Shown in pieces: positions 51,304 through 61,038 of a stretch of DNA of 64,000 nucleotides. The number at the start of each line of letters is the position of its first letter. The stretch's first letter is position 1. The DNA is taken from positions 62,001 through 126,000 of the forward strand of contig NZ_JACHJL010000011.1 in assembly GCF_014203645.1 (NCBI RefSeq), in the 5' to 3' direction. The DNA comes from Streptomyces zagrosensis. GTDB taxonomy: Bacteria; Actinomycetota; Actinomycetes; Streptomycetales; Streptomycetaceae. Position numbers and translations under genes: made by a program. Below the pieces are notes generated by a model. The model was not told where the DNA came from and did no database searches. It worked only from the letters and a program-made list of their open reading frames with translations.

Positions 51304-51950
51304 CACGGAACGATCGTCGCGGGGCTGGCTGTCGCGACCCCGGCGGCCGGCGCGCAGACTGCGCAGACCGGGCACACCATGCCCGATGCCGTCAGCGGCC
51401 AGGGCAATGACGGCCGCCGCGGCATAGTGCGCCAGCTCCTTCAATACACCAGCGGACTCGCCAACTACACCAACTCTCCGGGGCGTTCCCCGCCGATCAC
51501 TCGGCGGATGGCTGCTACCGAAACCGCTACCGGCACTACGCCGCCCGGGAGTTGGTGCCGAACTCGGGCGCCAGGTGGACACCACGATCATGAAGCTGTC
51601 GGCCGCGGATGCGGCGGGGCGCTGACCAGCACGCCGGTTGACAGCAACGCCTTCTTCAAGGCCCTCAGCAACGGCCGGGTGCTGCGTTCCGCAGAGCTGG
51701 ACGAGATGCAGACCCTCCACCCGAAGCCCGACGAGCCGCGACGCTCGTACGGCCTTGGCATCGAGACGACGCCGCTGAGCTGCGGTGGCTTCCCCCCGGC
51801 ACCACGGCGGCAATGCGCCCGGCCACGCCAGCGAGAACGGCATCGGTGCCGATGGGCGGCGGACCGTCACCGTCACGGTGAACCGCTTCGATGTGGCATA
51901 CGAGTGGCATACGAAAGGAAGCAGGGACGCGAAACCCGCAGCACCGCACT
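51304..51950 (+). pseudogene. D-Ala-D-Ala carboxypeptidase / beta-lactamase-fold remnant
   Basis: Pieces of one serine hydrolase in different frames: AGLAVATPAAGAQT (end of a signal peptide), IVRQLLQYTSGLANYT, then STPVDSNAFFKALSNGRVLR, SAELDEMQTLHPKPDEPRRS, YGLGIETTPLSCGG and, in another frame, HGGNAPGHASENGIGADGRR. The SxxK active site and parts of the middle are lost; at least two frameshifts. Confidence 0.75.
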
Positions 51951-52103
51951 CCGCACCCTCGCCGTCCAGGTCCCCTGAGTGGGTGAAGCCCGGACGTCGC
52001 ACGGTTCTTGTAGGGAGATGCGGGAGACAAGTAACTTCTGGCATGCGCACATAGGACGTGGGATGTCTTGATGTCCAGATGCCTTCGAAGGGCAGGTCCG
52101 AGT

Positions 52104-54269
52104 ATGGCGTCAGAACTGCACGCAGACCCCGCGAGAGACGGCAGATCGCACCCACTCAGATCCGAGCAGCGACTGCACCGACTGCACCCTCCCCACAAGG
52201 TACGTTCGGCGCACCGGCCGTACGCTCCCATCGGCCCGGACGTCCACCACGGGTCGTCCGGCACGGACTGCGCACACGGCCCCCGCAGGTCGCACGGCCC
52301 ACGGTTCCGCGGCCGGCGCCGGACGGCGTTATGGACCCTCGTGGTGCTCGCCCTCCTGCCGACCCCCGTACGGGCCGTGGGCCCCGACCGAGCCGCCTCC
52401 ACAACCGCGGACGCAACCGCGGATGCAACCGCGGGCACAACTACGGGCACAACTACGGACACAGCCGTAGCCCCGCCCGCCTTCGAGCAGCAGGTGCTCT
52501 TCAAGGCTTCCCAGGATGGGGGCTATTCCTGTTTCCGGATTCCCGCCATCGTTGAGACGCGGAACAAGACCCTGCTGGCCTTCGCCGAGGGCCGAGTGGG
52601 TAACTGCGGCGACGCCGGGGACATAGATCTCGTCCTCAAGCGGTCCTTCGACGGTGGGCGCACCTGGAGCCAGCTCAAAGTCATCGACCACGGCGACGGC
52701 GACACACACGGCAATCCGGCGCCGATCGTGGATCGTCAAACCGGCCGGGTTCTGCTCGCCACCACGTACAACAAGGGCCGTGACGACGCGCAGAACTGCG
52801 AGGTGCCTTGCGACCGCAGGCCGCATCTCCAGCACAGCGACGACGACGGCGCGACCTGGTCAGTCCCCCGCGACCTGAGCACCGACATCCGGGACCCGGA
52901 CTGGGACGCCTGGTACGCCACAGGGCCGGTGCACGGCATCCAGCTCACTCACGGCAAGCACGCGGGGCGCCTGGTCTTCGGCATCAACGCGGAGAGTTAC
53001 GGCGCCGATCGCATCACCGACAACCATGCGGCGCTGGTGCTGAGCGATGACGGCGGCGACTCCTGGCGGGTCGGCGCGCTGGACAGTTGGCCGCTGGCGC
53101 AGAACGGAACGTTCCGGCAGAAGCCGTCCGAGGTGACGCTGGTGGAACGCGAGGACGGCGCCATCTACGTCAATGGGCGCGAGCAGGACGGCACGGATCT
53201 CGGCCACCGCGATGCCGCGGTCAGCCAAGATGGCGGGGAGAGCTTCCAGGCGCCCTTCCAGGCGCTACCCAGCCTCTACACGCCCATGGTGCAGGGTTCG
53301 GTGATCCGGCTGCGCGGCGCTGGCACCGGTGAGCGCGGTCCTGGCCGGCTGCTGCTGTCCGCGCCCGCCGATCCGGACCGGCGGCGGACCATGATGATTC
53401 GTTCCTCCTACGACGAGGGCCGAAGCTGGGAGAGCGTGGATCGCGGCAAGGTGGTCACCACCGACTGGTCGGGCTACTCCGACATGGTCCGCACCTTCGA
53501 CGGTTCGGTCGGACTGCTGTACGAGGGCGGGACGGCCGACGCCCGCGATGAGATCCGCTTCGCCCGCTTCACCGAGGACTGGCTCGGCCCGCGCCGCGGC
53601 CCGGACCCGACGACGGCGGACGGGGGGCGCCAGGCACGGCCCGCCGCGGTGCTCGGCGGGGCGCGTACGGGCGAGGGGCGCTTCGGTCAGGCGATGCAGT
53701 TCGACGGCGCCGACGACGCGGTACGGCTCCCCTTCCGCGGTGCGCTGCCGCTGGGCGAGCGGGACTTCACCGTCAGCCTCTGGTTCCGCTACTCCGCCAC
53801 CAGTGGCGAGCAACCCTTCTTGTGGATGGGCGGGGTCGGCAACAGGTCGCCTCAGGTAGCGGTGCGCGGCGAGCCGGACAACGGCCGGATCACCGCGTCG
53901 ATGCTGACTCTGAGCGGCGCGGCGCCGCCGGTGACGACCACGGTGCACGCGGCACGCGCGTACAACGACGACCGCTGGCACCATCTGGCGCTGCGGCGCG
54001 GTGGCGGGGAACTCGCCCTCTTCGTGGACGGCGTGCCCATCAGCGTCGCGGCTGCGGCGGGCTCGGTCAGCCGCAACGCGGTCTTCGGCGTGCACGTCGG
54101 GCAGAAGGTGGACAGCAGGTCGCATCTGCGGGGAGCGCTGGACGAGGTGCTGGTGCTCGACCGGGCCCTACCGGACGCGGATATCCAGCGGCTGCGCAGA
54201 ACGTCGGCGGAGGACATCGCCCGCGGCGGCTCGGTGCTGTGGCTGCCATTGGACCAGGTACGGCCGTAG
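52104..54269 (+). CDS. Secreted exo-alpha-sialidase with LamG-like domain
   Basis: About 721 residues. A long Arg/His-rich start leads to a signal sequence (RRRTALWTLVVLALLPTPVR). Catalytic six-blade propeller: CFRIPAIVETRNKTLLAFAE (FRIP with catalytic Arg), Asp boxes SFDGGRTW, SDDDGATW, SDDGGDSW, SYDEGRSW, and Tyr in WSGYSDMVR. Residues about 525-710 form a concanavalin-like domain (FDGADDAVRLPFRG, RWHHLALRRGGGELALFVDG). Cleaves terminal sialic acids. Start at ATG 52104 or 52071 uncertain. No sialic acid uptake genes nearby. Confidence 0.9.
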   Translation: MASELHADPARDGRSHPLRSEQRLHRLHPPHKVRSAHRPYAPIGPDVHHGSSGTDCAHGPRRSHGPRFRGRRRTALWTLVVLALLPTPVRAVGPDRAASTTADATADATAGTTTGTTTDTAVAPPAFEQQVLFKASQDGGYSCFRIPAIVETRNKTLLAFAEGRVGNCGDAGDIDLVLKRSFDGGRTWSQLKVIDHGDGDTHGNPAPIVDRQTGRVLLATTYNKGRDDAQNCEVPCDRRPHLQHSDDDGATWSVPRDLSTDIRDPDWDAWYATGPVHGIQLTHGKHAGRLVFGINAESYGADRITDNHAALVLSDDGGDSWRVGALDSWPLAQNGTFRQKPSEVTLVEREDGAIYVNGREQDGTDLGHRDAAVSQDGGESFQAPFQALPSLYTPMVQGSVIRLRGAGTGERGPGRLLLSAPADPDRRRTMMIRSSYDEGRSWESVDRGKVVTTDWSGYSDMVRTFDGSVGLLYEGGTADARDEIRFARFTEDWLGPRRGPDPTTADGGRQARPAAVLGGARTGEGRFGQAMQFDGADDAVRLPFRGALPLGERDFTVSLWFRYSATSGEQPFLWMGGVGNRSPQVAVRGEPDNGRITASMLTLSGAAPPVTTTVHAARAYNDDRWHHLALRRGGGELALFVDGVPISVAAAAGSVSRNAVFGVHVGQKVDSRSHLRGALDEVLVLDRALPDADIQRLRRTSAEDIARGGSVLWLPLDQVRP

Positions 54270-54433
54270 CATCCGCCGCCGATCGGCCGCCGGTACGCAG
54301 CGCGGGCCTTGCGCCTGTGGGCCGTACCGGCGGCCTTCGTACGCTCCAACGCTCCGGCCCGTACCCACTGGCCCGCGTGCCGCCGATACGCATCAGCCCG
54401 CGCCCGCCAGCCCGTACGCACCAGCCGCGCCCC

Positions 54434-55507
54434 TTACGCGGCAGGGGCGCGCGCTCCCGCGGCGGGCTGGGACGGCGGCGCCTCGGCGGGTTCGGCGGGT
54501 TCAGCGGGTTCGGCGGGTTCGGCAGGTCGCTCCTGCGGGGCGCGCGCGGCGTACCGCTTGGAGAGGACCGCGCACACCATGAGCTGCATCTGGTGGAAGA
54601 GCATCAACGGCAGCACCACTAGTCCAGCCTCGGCGCCGAACAGCACGCTCGCCATCGGCAGCCCTGCCGCCAGGCTCTTCTTCGAACCGGCGAAGGTGAT
54701 GGCGACGCGGTCGGCGTACGGGAAGCCGAGGCGGCGCGAGCCGTACGAGGTCAGCATGAGCATCGCCGCGAGGAGCACCGCCTCCACGCCGAGCAGCGCC
54801 AGCAGGCGGGCCCAGGTGACCTGCTGCCACACGCCATCGGCCATGCCCTGGCTAAAGGCGGTGTAGACGACAAGCAGGATCGAGCTGCGGTCGGCGTAAC
54901 CGAGCATCCTTCGGTGTCGGGCGATGAATCCGCCGACCCAACGGCGCAGCACCTGCCCGGCCAGGAAGGGAACGAGCAGGTGTAGCGCGATGGTCAGCAG
55001 CGAGCCGCCCGAGAACCCGCCGCTCTCGCCGAGCAGCAGTCCGGCGAGCACGGGGGTGAGGAGGACGCCGACCAGGCTGGAGAAGGAGCCCGCGCAGATC
55101 GCGGCGGCGACGTTGCCGCGGGCCACCGAGGTGAAGGCGATGGATGACTGGATGGTGGAGGGCACCAGGCACAAAAAGAGCAGACCGGTGTAGAGCTGGG
55201 GGGTCAGCACCAGCAGGACGAGCCCTCTGGCCGCCAGACCAAGCGCGGGGAAGAGCACGAAAGTGCAGGCCAGGACGGTGAGGTGGAGTCGCCAGTGGCG
55301 TAGTCCTGCCATCGTCTCGCGGGCGGAGAGCCGGGCGCCGTAGAGGAAGAACAGCCCGGCGACGGCGACCGCGGTCGTGTCGTCCGCGACGACAGCGGCC
55401 TGTCCGGTGGCGGGCAGCAGGGCGGCGAGTAGGACGGTGCCGATCAGCGCCAGGACGAACCCGTCGAGCGGCAACCAGGAGGGGAACGCACGTGCGGGGC
55501 GGCGCAT
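54434..55507 (-). CDS. Bile acid:sodium symporter family transporter
   Basis: 357 residues, ten hydrophobic helices. FFLYGARLSARETMAGLRHW, LVPSTIQSSIAFTSVARGNV, AAAICAGSFSSLVGVLLTPV and FAGSKKSLAAGLPMASVLFG match the SBF-like/BASS (YfeH/PSE) proteins; substrate is unlikely to be bile acids. The end is a run of PAE repeats (encoded by GGTTCGGCG units near 54480-54520) and Ala/Pro. Divergent from the LysR gene, its probable regulator. Confidence 0.9.
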   Translation of the reverse strand: MRRPARAFPSWLPLDGFVLALIGTVLLAALLPATGQAAVVADDTTAVAVAGLFFLYGARLSARETMAGLRHWRLHLTVLACTFVLFPALGLAARGLVLLVLTPQLYTGLLFLCLVPSTIQSSIAFTSVARGNVAAAICAGSFSSLVGVLLTPVLAGLLLGESGGFSGGSLLTIALHLLVPFLAGQVLRRWVGGFIARHRRMLGYADRSSILLVVYTAFSQGMADGVWQQVTWARLLALLGVEAVLLAAMLMLTSYGSRRLGFPYADRVAITFAGSKKSLAAGLPMASVLFGAEAGLVVLPLMLFHQMQLMVCAVLSKRYAARAPQERPAEPAEPAEPAEPAEAPPSQPAAGARAPAA

Positions 55508-55630
55508 GAGATCTCTTTCGGGGCCGGATCAAGCTGACCTGGCCACCCTGCCGCACGCCCTGCTCATCGGGAAAGCCGTTCACCACTCTCACTGTTATCG
55601 CGAAACGTGATGGCCGGGTACGGTGGCGCA

Positions 55631-56497
55631 ATGTTCGACCCGACGCAGTTGCGCACCTTTCGCACGGTCGCGCAGACCCTCAGCTTTACGCAGGCCGCTC
55701 AGCGGCTCGGGTTGCGGCAGTCCACCGTGAGCCAGCAGGTGCGCAAGTTGGAGGCGGCGGCCGGCCGGCAGTTGTTCGTGCGCGATACGCACAGCGTGGA
55801 GCTGACCGAGGACGGCGAGGCGATGCTGGGCTTCGCCCGGACGATCCTGGAGGCGAACGAGCGGGCGGCGAGTTGGTTTGTTGGCGCCCGGCCGCGCGGT
55901 CGGCTGCGCTTCGGCGCGTCCGAGGACTTCGTCCTTACCCGGCTGCCGGAGATCCTGGAGGGCTTTCGGCGCGACCACCCCGGGGTTGAGCTGGAGCTGA
56001 CGGTGGAGTTGTCCGGAACGCTGCACGCCATGTTGGAGGCCGGGCGGCTTGATCTGATCCTCGCCAAGCGCTCGCCGGACCGGCCAGGTGGGCGGCTCGT
56101 GTGGCGGGACCGGTTGGTGTGGATCGGTAGCGATCGGCTACGGATCGATGCGGACCGTCCGCTGCCGCTCATCCTCTTTCCGCCACCGGGCATCACGCGG
56201 GCCCGGGCCCTTGAGGTGCTGGAGCAGCACGGCCGGGCCTGGCGGATCACCTGTACCAGCGGCAGCCTCAACGGCCTGGTCGCGGCGGCCAGGGCGGGCC
56301 TCGGCGTCATGGCGCACACCCGGGGCATGATCCCGCCCGGCCTCATCCGGGTGCCGGATCGGGCGGGCCTGCCCGACCTGGGCTCGGTGAAGTTCGCGCT
56401 GTTCCACGGTGGGGACGCAGTGGCCGCACACGCCGGGGCGGACGAACTCGCAGCGGCCATCTTGGCGGGCGGGGACCGGCTGCACCGGGGCGGCTAG
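55631..56497 (+). CDS. LysR-family regulator
   Basis: 288 residues. N-terminal wHTH: LRTFRTVAQTLSFTQAAQRL, GLRQSTVSQQVRKLEAAAGR, QLFVRDTHSVELTEDGEAML. Effector domain RLRFGASEDFVLTRLPEILE, FRRDHPGVELELTVELSGTL. ATG 55631 starts the conserved part; GTG 55607 is an alternative. Shares a ~120-base divergent promoter region with the SBF-type transporter. Confidence 0.92.
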   Translation: MFDPTQLRTFRTVAQTLSFTQAAQRLGLRQSTVSQQVRKLEAAAGRQLFVRDTHSVELTEDGEAMLGFARTILEANERAASWFVGARPRGRLRFGASEDFVLTRLPEILEGFRRDHPGVELELTVELSGTLHAMLEAGRLDLILAKRSPDRPGGRLVWRDRLVWIGSDRLRIDADRPLPLILFPPPGITRARALEVLEQHGRAWRITCTSGSLNGLVAAARAGLGVMAHTRGMIPPGLIRVPDRAGLPDLGSVKFALFHGGDAVAAHAGADELAAAILAGGDRLHRGG

Positions 56498-56631
56498 AAG
56501 GGCTAGGAGCCTCGCCCGCACCCGGCACGACCGCAACACGACCGCGACACGACCGCGACGGCGTGAGGCCGGTGGTCCGCCGGGTACGTCACCCGGCGGG
56601 CCACGGCCCGAAGTCGCGTCGCTCTACGGGG

Positions 56632-59520
56632 TCAGCCGCACCGGCCTGCCGGCCGGGTGCGGGCCGCCACGTTGGTGGTGCCGGTCGTTGAGTCCAGCCA
56701 CACCGCTTGGCTGCCCGCCACCGCGGCGGGCGATGCCTGCTCGCCGCGATTGCAGGAGACCCGGCCCTTGCGGTTGCCCGGGTCCTCAGGCGAGCCGCCC
56801 GCACCGAACTGATAGAGCTTGGGGGTCGATTCGTTGCGGATCTCGGTGTCGGGGACGTACGAGCCCACCGTCACGGTGCTCTCGGACGCGGCCAGGTTGT
56901 AGGCGTTCAGAGCGTTAGGCCCGACCTGCGGGCTGAGGTCCACCACGCCGGAGCCATCGATCGCGGCGCGGCGCAGGGTCGTCGTGTTCTCGGCCAATCC
57001 TTCGTCAAGGAGCCAGAAGACGTGTGTGCCATTGATGGCCGTGGGACCGATGCGCGCGGAGTTCGGGTACCGCTGGATCTCCTTGTTCTCACCGGTAGCG
57101 ACGTCAACGACACGGGTGGACCACTCGTACACGGCCCGCACCCGCTCCTTCTCCTGGTAGACAACCTTGCCGTGGCTCACTGACGGGGAGTACGCCCGGT
57201 GGTAGGTGCCCCCGCCGATTCGTACCAGGTTGGCCGGGTCCTTCAGACTCAGGTAGAGCACCCCTGCGCGCCCGCCGTGGTTCGCGAAGCCGAAGGTCAC
57301 CACGTCACCGTCAACGTCCAGCGTCCCGTTCACGCCCCGGCCGGACCACAGCTTCTTCACGGGGCCGCCCGCGAGCGGCCTGGACAGGACGTTGGTGCCG
57401 CCGCCTACGCCGTACGCCTGCCACACCACCGTCTTGCCATCGGTGGCCGGCTTGACGTGGTAGCGGCCGTCGTTGGGGCTCATCAACTTCGGCTGCCCCT
57501 TGCCGTCGCCGCGGCCGGCCCACACCGAGTATGGTTCCGAGCCGTCCTCGTTGGACTTCGACGCCGCCCACCAGCCGCCGCCCCCGCCCAGGTTCGTATC
57601 GGTCGTGTTGATCCGGTCCAGGAGGTTTTCGGAGTCAACGCCGAGGGCCAACTCCCAGCCGGGCACGATGCCGTGTGCGGTGAAGGCGCGTTGCAGCGCC
57701 TTGTGGTCGGCCGCCGGGATCTTGAGGTCCTTGGCTGCCGCGAGCACGGCGGCCCGCCCCTCGGTGAAGCCGTCGAGCGGCGTGAGGTACTCGGTCAACG
57801 CCTTGTAGACGATTTTGTCGGTCAGGTCGGCGCCCAGGTCTTCGCGGGCGTCCCACAACGCGCCGCCGAAGATGGTCGAGTTGAGGTGGACGCCGCCGTT
57901 GTCATTGGCGAAGCCAAGGCCGAGAAACGACTTGGTCGTGGTGCGCCCGTCACCCAGGTCGCGCAGCGCGCATTCGCGGGGGGCCTTCGTTCGACACAGG
58001 CGCTCACCGATGAGGCCCGAATCCGGGTCGCTCACCGGTATGCCGTACACATCCGCCTCGATGGCGTTGCCGAAGTAGTCGGCGATGGCCTCGTTCATGG
58101 CGCCGGACTGGCCCGCGTAGACGAGGTTCGCCGTGTGCTCGACCACGCCGTGTGTCATCTCGTGGCCGACGACGTCCATGCCCGCGGAGAGCGGTCGGTA
58201 CTCGGCATCCCCGACGCCGTACACGATCTTCTGACCATCCCAGAAGGCGTTGACGTACGTGTCCCCGTAGTTGGCGACGCCCACCAGGGAACGCACGGTC
58301 ATACCGTGGTCGTCGAAACTGTTCCGGCCGTGCTTGCCCTTGAAGTAGTCGTAGACCTGCCCGGCGGCCCAATGCGCGTCCACGGCGCCGACATCGGTGG
58401 CTTCGGTGCCGAACGCGGGCGTCGGCGAACCGAACTCCGCGACGTCCGCGGGCCATTGCCCTGACACCTCACCGGGCGTCTTGCCGCGCGCGTCCCAGGT
58501 GGACAGGGAGTTGTTGGCCCAATCGGTTTCGGGGATGCGGGTGAGGTCGCGGAGCACGTACAGATCGCGGTAGACGTCGTGCTCCACATCGAGGGTGACG
58601 GCCTTCCCGTCGAGCTTGGCGCCGGTGCCCTTCTCCGGGACCCGCGCCCCCTTCTTCACGGTGTCCGCTGCGGGCTCCCCCACCGCCGCACGAGGCGCAT
58701 CCGCTGCGGGCTCCCCCACCGCCGTACGAGGCGCGTCGAACGTCTTGATACCGCTGTACTGGAGGACCGGATACCCGGCGCGGGCATCGACGTAGACCTC
58801 GCGCAGCACGGGTTCGCCGCTCGCCGGGTCGGTGCCGCGCACAGTGACGTGCCGGGTGAGCACGCCTGCCCCGGTGGGCAGGACGACAAGCCCGCGGGCG
58901 GTGCCCACCAGCGGGGGCGCGTCCTGCTCCCCCTCGGGTTCCAACTGTGCGGTGAAATGCCGCTCGTTGAGCTGGGTGCGGACGGAGTCCACGGCACGTT
59001 CGACGGCGAGCGCCTCGCCGACCTCTGGCGTGGTGCCGGTGCGCAGTTCGGTGAAGTATTTGCCCGAGGTGCCGGTGACGACCCGCTCGCCGTCCTTCTT
59101 CTCCATGCGCACGACGTACTGGCCGCCCAGGACGGGCACGCCCCCATGCCGCTGCTGGAGCCGGACGGTCTCCTGACCGTCCACTGCGGTGGTGCCGGCG
59201 GGCACCAGGTCGCGCTTCGCGTCCGCGATCCGATACCGACCCTGCTTGCCATCCAGGTACGTGCGGGCCGCGCCTGCCGCATTGCCCGTGGCCGGGGCCT
59301 GCTCCCGGATGCCCTGCACCAATGTCGGCGTCTGCGTCTCCTGACCCGGAATCACCTCCCCCGGGCTCGGCGGTGGTGCCGACGTCGCCGTCGCCGCGAC
59401 GGCGGGAAGCGCCGATACGACGAGTGCGGCGGCGCTCGCCAGCGCCGCCGCACCCGATATTCCGCTCAGTGGTGATCTGCGGCCACCTCTACGGCCGCTG
59501 CCTCTCCTGGGGTGACGCAT
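56632..59520 (-). CDS. Secreted thermolysin-like (M4) metallopeptidase
   Basis: 962 residues. Signal peptide RRSPLSGISGAAALASAAAL up to AVAATA. Residues about 65-210: FTP/PepSY propeptide (TYLDGKQGRYRIADAKRDLV; QRHGGVPVLGGQYVVRMEK). About 300-625: peptidase with zinc site VVGHEMTHGVVEHTANLVYA, AGQSGAMNEAIADYFGNAIE and DNGGVHLNSTIFGGALWDAR. The remaining ~330 residues form repeated beta-rich segments (WWAASKSNEDGSEPYSVWAG; VTFGFANHGGRAGVLYLSL), propeller-like, an unusual long C-terminal module. GGGAG lies 4 bases before ATG 59520. Extracellular protein degradation. Confidence 0.93.
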   Translation of the reverse strand: MRHPRRGSGRRGGRRSPLSGISGAAALASAAALVVSALPAVAATATSAPPPSPGEVIPGQETQTPTLVQGIREQAPATGNAAGAARTYLDGKQGRYRIADAKRDLVPAGTTAVDGQETVRLQQRHGGVPVLGGQYVVRMEKKDGERVVTGTSGKYFTELRTGTTPEVGEALAVERAVDSVRTQLNERHFTAQLEPEGEQDAPPLVGTARGLVVLPTGAGVLTRHVTVRGTDPASGEPVLREVYVDARAGYPVLQYSGIKTFDAPRTAVGEPAADAPRAAVGEPAADTVKKGARVPEKGTGAKLDGKAVTLDVEHDVYRDLYVLRDLTRIPETDWANNSLSTWDARGKTPGEVSGQWPADVAEFGSPTPAFGTEATDVGAVDAHWAAGQVYDYFKGKHGRNSFDDHGMTVRSLVGVANYGDTYVNAFWDGQKIVYGVGDAEYRPLSAGMDVVGHEMTHGVVEHTANLVYAGQSGAMNEAIADYFGNAIEADVYGIPVSDPDSGLIGERLCRTKAPRECALRDLGDGRTTTKSFLGLGFANDNGGVHLNSTIFGGALWDAREDLGADLTDKIVYKALTEYLTPLDGFTEGRAAVLAAAKDLKIPAADHKALQRAFTAHGIVPGWELALGVDSENLLDRINTTDTNLGGGGGWWAASKSNEDGSEPYSVWAGRGDGKGQPKLMSPNDGRYHVKPATDGKTVVWQAYGVGGGTNVLSRPLAGGPVKKLWSGRGVNGTLDVDGDVVTFGFANHGGRAGVLYLSLKDPANLVRIGGGTYHRAYSPSVSHGKVVYQEKERVRAVYEWSTRVVDVATGENKEIQRYPNSARIGPTAINGTHVFWLLDEGLAENTTTLRRAAIDGSGVVDLSPQVGPNALNAYNLAASESTVTVGSYVPDTEIRNESTPKLYQFGAGGSPEDPGNRKGRVSCNRGEQASPAAVAGSQAVWLDSTTGTTNVAARTRPAGRCG

Positions 59521-59688
59521 GGTCTCCCGACCCCCTCGCTAGCGGTGCCGGTGGCGGAACACCGCCCGGCAGGGGCCCATCGAAGCGGTGATGCGCTGCC
59601 CCATCAATGAGGCGGGGGTCCGCACGGGCGAGATCTGGCCGATGGCCTCGGCACCGCTTCCCGACTGCACGCAGCAGTGCCCTGATGC

Positions 59689-59750
59689 ATGACTGGGGCG
59701 CAGCGGTGCCCGGGCTCACGACTGGGGTGCAGCGGTGCCCGGGCTCACGA
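59689..59750. repeat. About 30-base direct repeat, two copies
   Basis: GACTGGGGCGCAGCGGTGCC-CGGGCTCAC and GACTGGGGTGCAGCGGTGCC-CGGGCTCAC in tandem, one mismatch. Confidence 0.8.
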
Positions 59751-60195
59751 CGAACGCGGGTGACTTCAACACCGCGGCGCTGACCGCGGTCATGAGCGCG
59801 ACGCTGCCGGTCCGGTCGGCCCGGACCCACCGTCGCTGATGCTGGGACCCGCACGAGCATGGGCCTATGTCATCGCCATCCCCGCGCACGTCATCACCAG
59901 CCAGCCAGCCACCGTCCAATACGAGCGTCAGCCCCCTGGGCGCCTCCGGCGCGGGCGGCCATTGATCGACGCACAGGACGCGGTGGTGCTGCGGCAGGAC
60001 CAACCCGAGTACGTACGCCACGCGTTCCGCCGCGGGCACGACCAGTTCGCCGGGGCGCAGAATGACGCTCGGGGCCTGCCACGGGGTGTCGCTGTCGCGC
60101 GTCTGGAGCACCCGCGGCCAGCCTCGCGACACATCGCCAGGCGTATCCGGGTTCTGTGGTTTCCATACGAGCAGGGCCACGCGGACCGCTGTCAC
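59716..60195 (-). CDS. NUDIX-like protein, C-terminally rearranged
   Basis: 159 residues from GTG 60195, which overlaps the stop of the upstream gene (GTGA). The body (VALLVWKPQNPDTPGDVSRG, PAERVAYVLGL-type VVPAAERVAYVLGLVLPQHH, VLCVDQWPPAPEAPRGLTLV, LDGGWL) resembles the end of an atypical NUDIX hydrolase, without a visible complete NUDIX box. After about residue 110 it changes into unrelated sequence that ends in the direct repeat, suggesting truncation by rearrangement. Confidence 0.5.
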   Translation of the reverse strand: MTAVRVALLVWKPQNPDTPGDVSRGWPRVLQTRDSDTPWQAPSVILRPGELVVPAAERVAYVLGLVLPQHHRVLCVDQWPPAPEAPRGLTLVLDGGWLAGDDVRGDGDDIGPCSCGSQHQRRWVRADRTGSVALMTAVSAAVLKSPAFVVSPGTAAPQS

Positions 60196-60701
60196 CCAGC
60201 ACCTCCGGAGCTTCGACGGATCTCCGTCAGGTCGAACCCGCACGCCTCGGGCGTGTGTCCGTTGGTAGTCATGATTCCGGCAGCGTCGGCCCCGTCAGAC
60301 CAGTAGAAGCCGCCCGGCCCGGCGAGCGTGTCCAGGGTGAGTTGTACGCGGTTTGCGTTGGACCGCAGGACCCCATCCGCCAGGCCTTTGGCCTCGAACA
60401 AGGCCGCTTCGTAGGCGAGTTGGAAGTCCACGTCCGTGACGGGCTGCCACCCACACGCGGGGGCGAGGGGCGCGGCACCGGCGAGAAAGAACCGGAGCGC
60501 GGTGCCATCACCAAGCCGTACGGTGTGCTGGCCGGTCAGGATGCGATGGGCAGAGCGGGAGCGTGCCACTGCCCGCACCGGGTCAGCGGCCTCGACCAGC
60601 GGCACGTCGCAGGCCAACTGATCTTCGCTTCCCAGGCGTTGCTCCACCTGCGCATCGGCCGGTTCGGGCGCTGGGGGCCAGCGGTCTGAGTAGGCAGTCA
60701 T
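60192..60701 (-). CDS. Protein of unknown function, second gene of a coupled operon
   Basis: 169 residues. ADPVRAVARSRSAHRILTGQ, HTVRLGDGTALRFFLAGAAP, DVDFQLAYEAALFEAKGLAD and GPGGFYWSDGADAAG: soluble, no known motif; the family is not recognised. ATG 60701 shares one base with the upstream stop (TGATG), and its own stop overlaps the next GTG. Confidence 0.7.
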   Translation of the reverse strand: MTAYSDRWPPAPEPADAQVEQRLGSEDQLACDVPLVEAADPVRAVARSRSAHRILTGQHTVRLGDGTALRFFLAGAAPLAPACGWQPVTDVDFQLAYEAALFEAKGLADGVLRSNANRVQLTLDTLAGPGGFYWSDGADAAGIMTTNGHTPEACGFDLTEIRRSSGGAG

Positions 60702-60871
60702 CACCGAATCCCCGTCCCCCCGCTGCGGTGACGAGGGCACTGGCACGGGGGCCACGGTTCGGGCTCGTTACGGGGCGCGGCCTGATCCGAGTCAACCTCA
60801 ACGATGACATGACGCGGTGTTTCGCCACGTCGCTTGCGGTACACCGCCATGCGCAGGATCGAGTGGGTCAC
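60701..60871 (-). CDS. Tiny basic protein, first gene of the operon
   Basis: 56 residues from GTG 60871 with GGAAGAG 6 bases upstream: THSILRMAVYRKRRGETPRH, VIVEVDSDQAAPRNEPEPWP, PCQCPRHRS. It is too short for usual gene calls but ends exactly at the next start (TGATG), and a CxC pair and acidic/basic halves look real. Unknown function. Confidence 0.6.
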   Translation of the reverse strand: MTHSILRMAVYRKRRGETPRHVIVEVDSDQAAPRNEPEPWPPCQCPRHRSGGTGIR

Positions 60872-61038
60872 AGAGGGCTCTTCCGTTCAGAGGCTGCCGC
60901 GCACCACGGCAAGCAGTGGTGGCCGCAAGGGGCGCTGGACCTGATCACCGATGGCGATCAGACGCTTACAGAATTGCCGCGATCGATCTGAATAACCGAT
61001 CACCCTCCGTTGACGAGTGATGACGGTAGCCTTGGCTC
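60872..61038. promoter_or_regulatory. Divergent promoter region facing the XRE gene
   Basis: 167 bases. GCGATCGATCTGAATAACCG, then ATCAC, in the AT-richest part, contains CGATC-type half sites; candidate operator for the XRE regulator at 61039. Confidence 0.35.

Noticed and set aside
57199..58464. 421-codon plus-strand frame inside the M4 peptidase gene
   Set aside because: Antisense shadow of a gene with intact HEMTH and other motifs.
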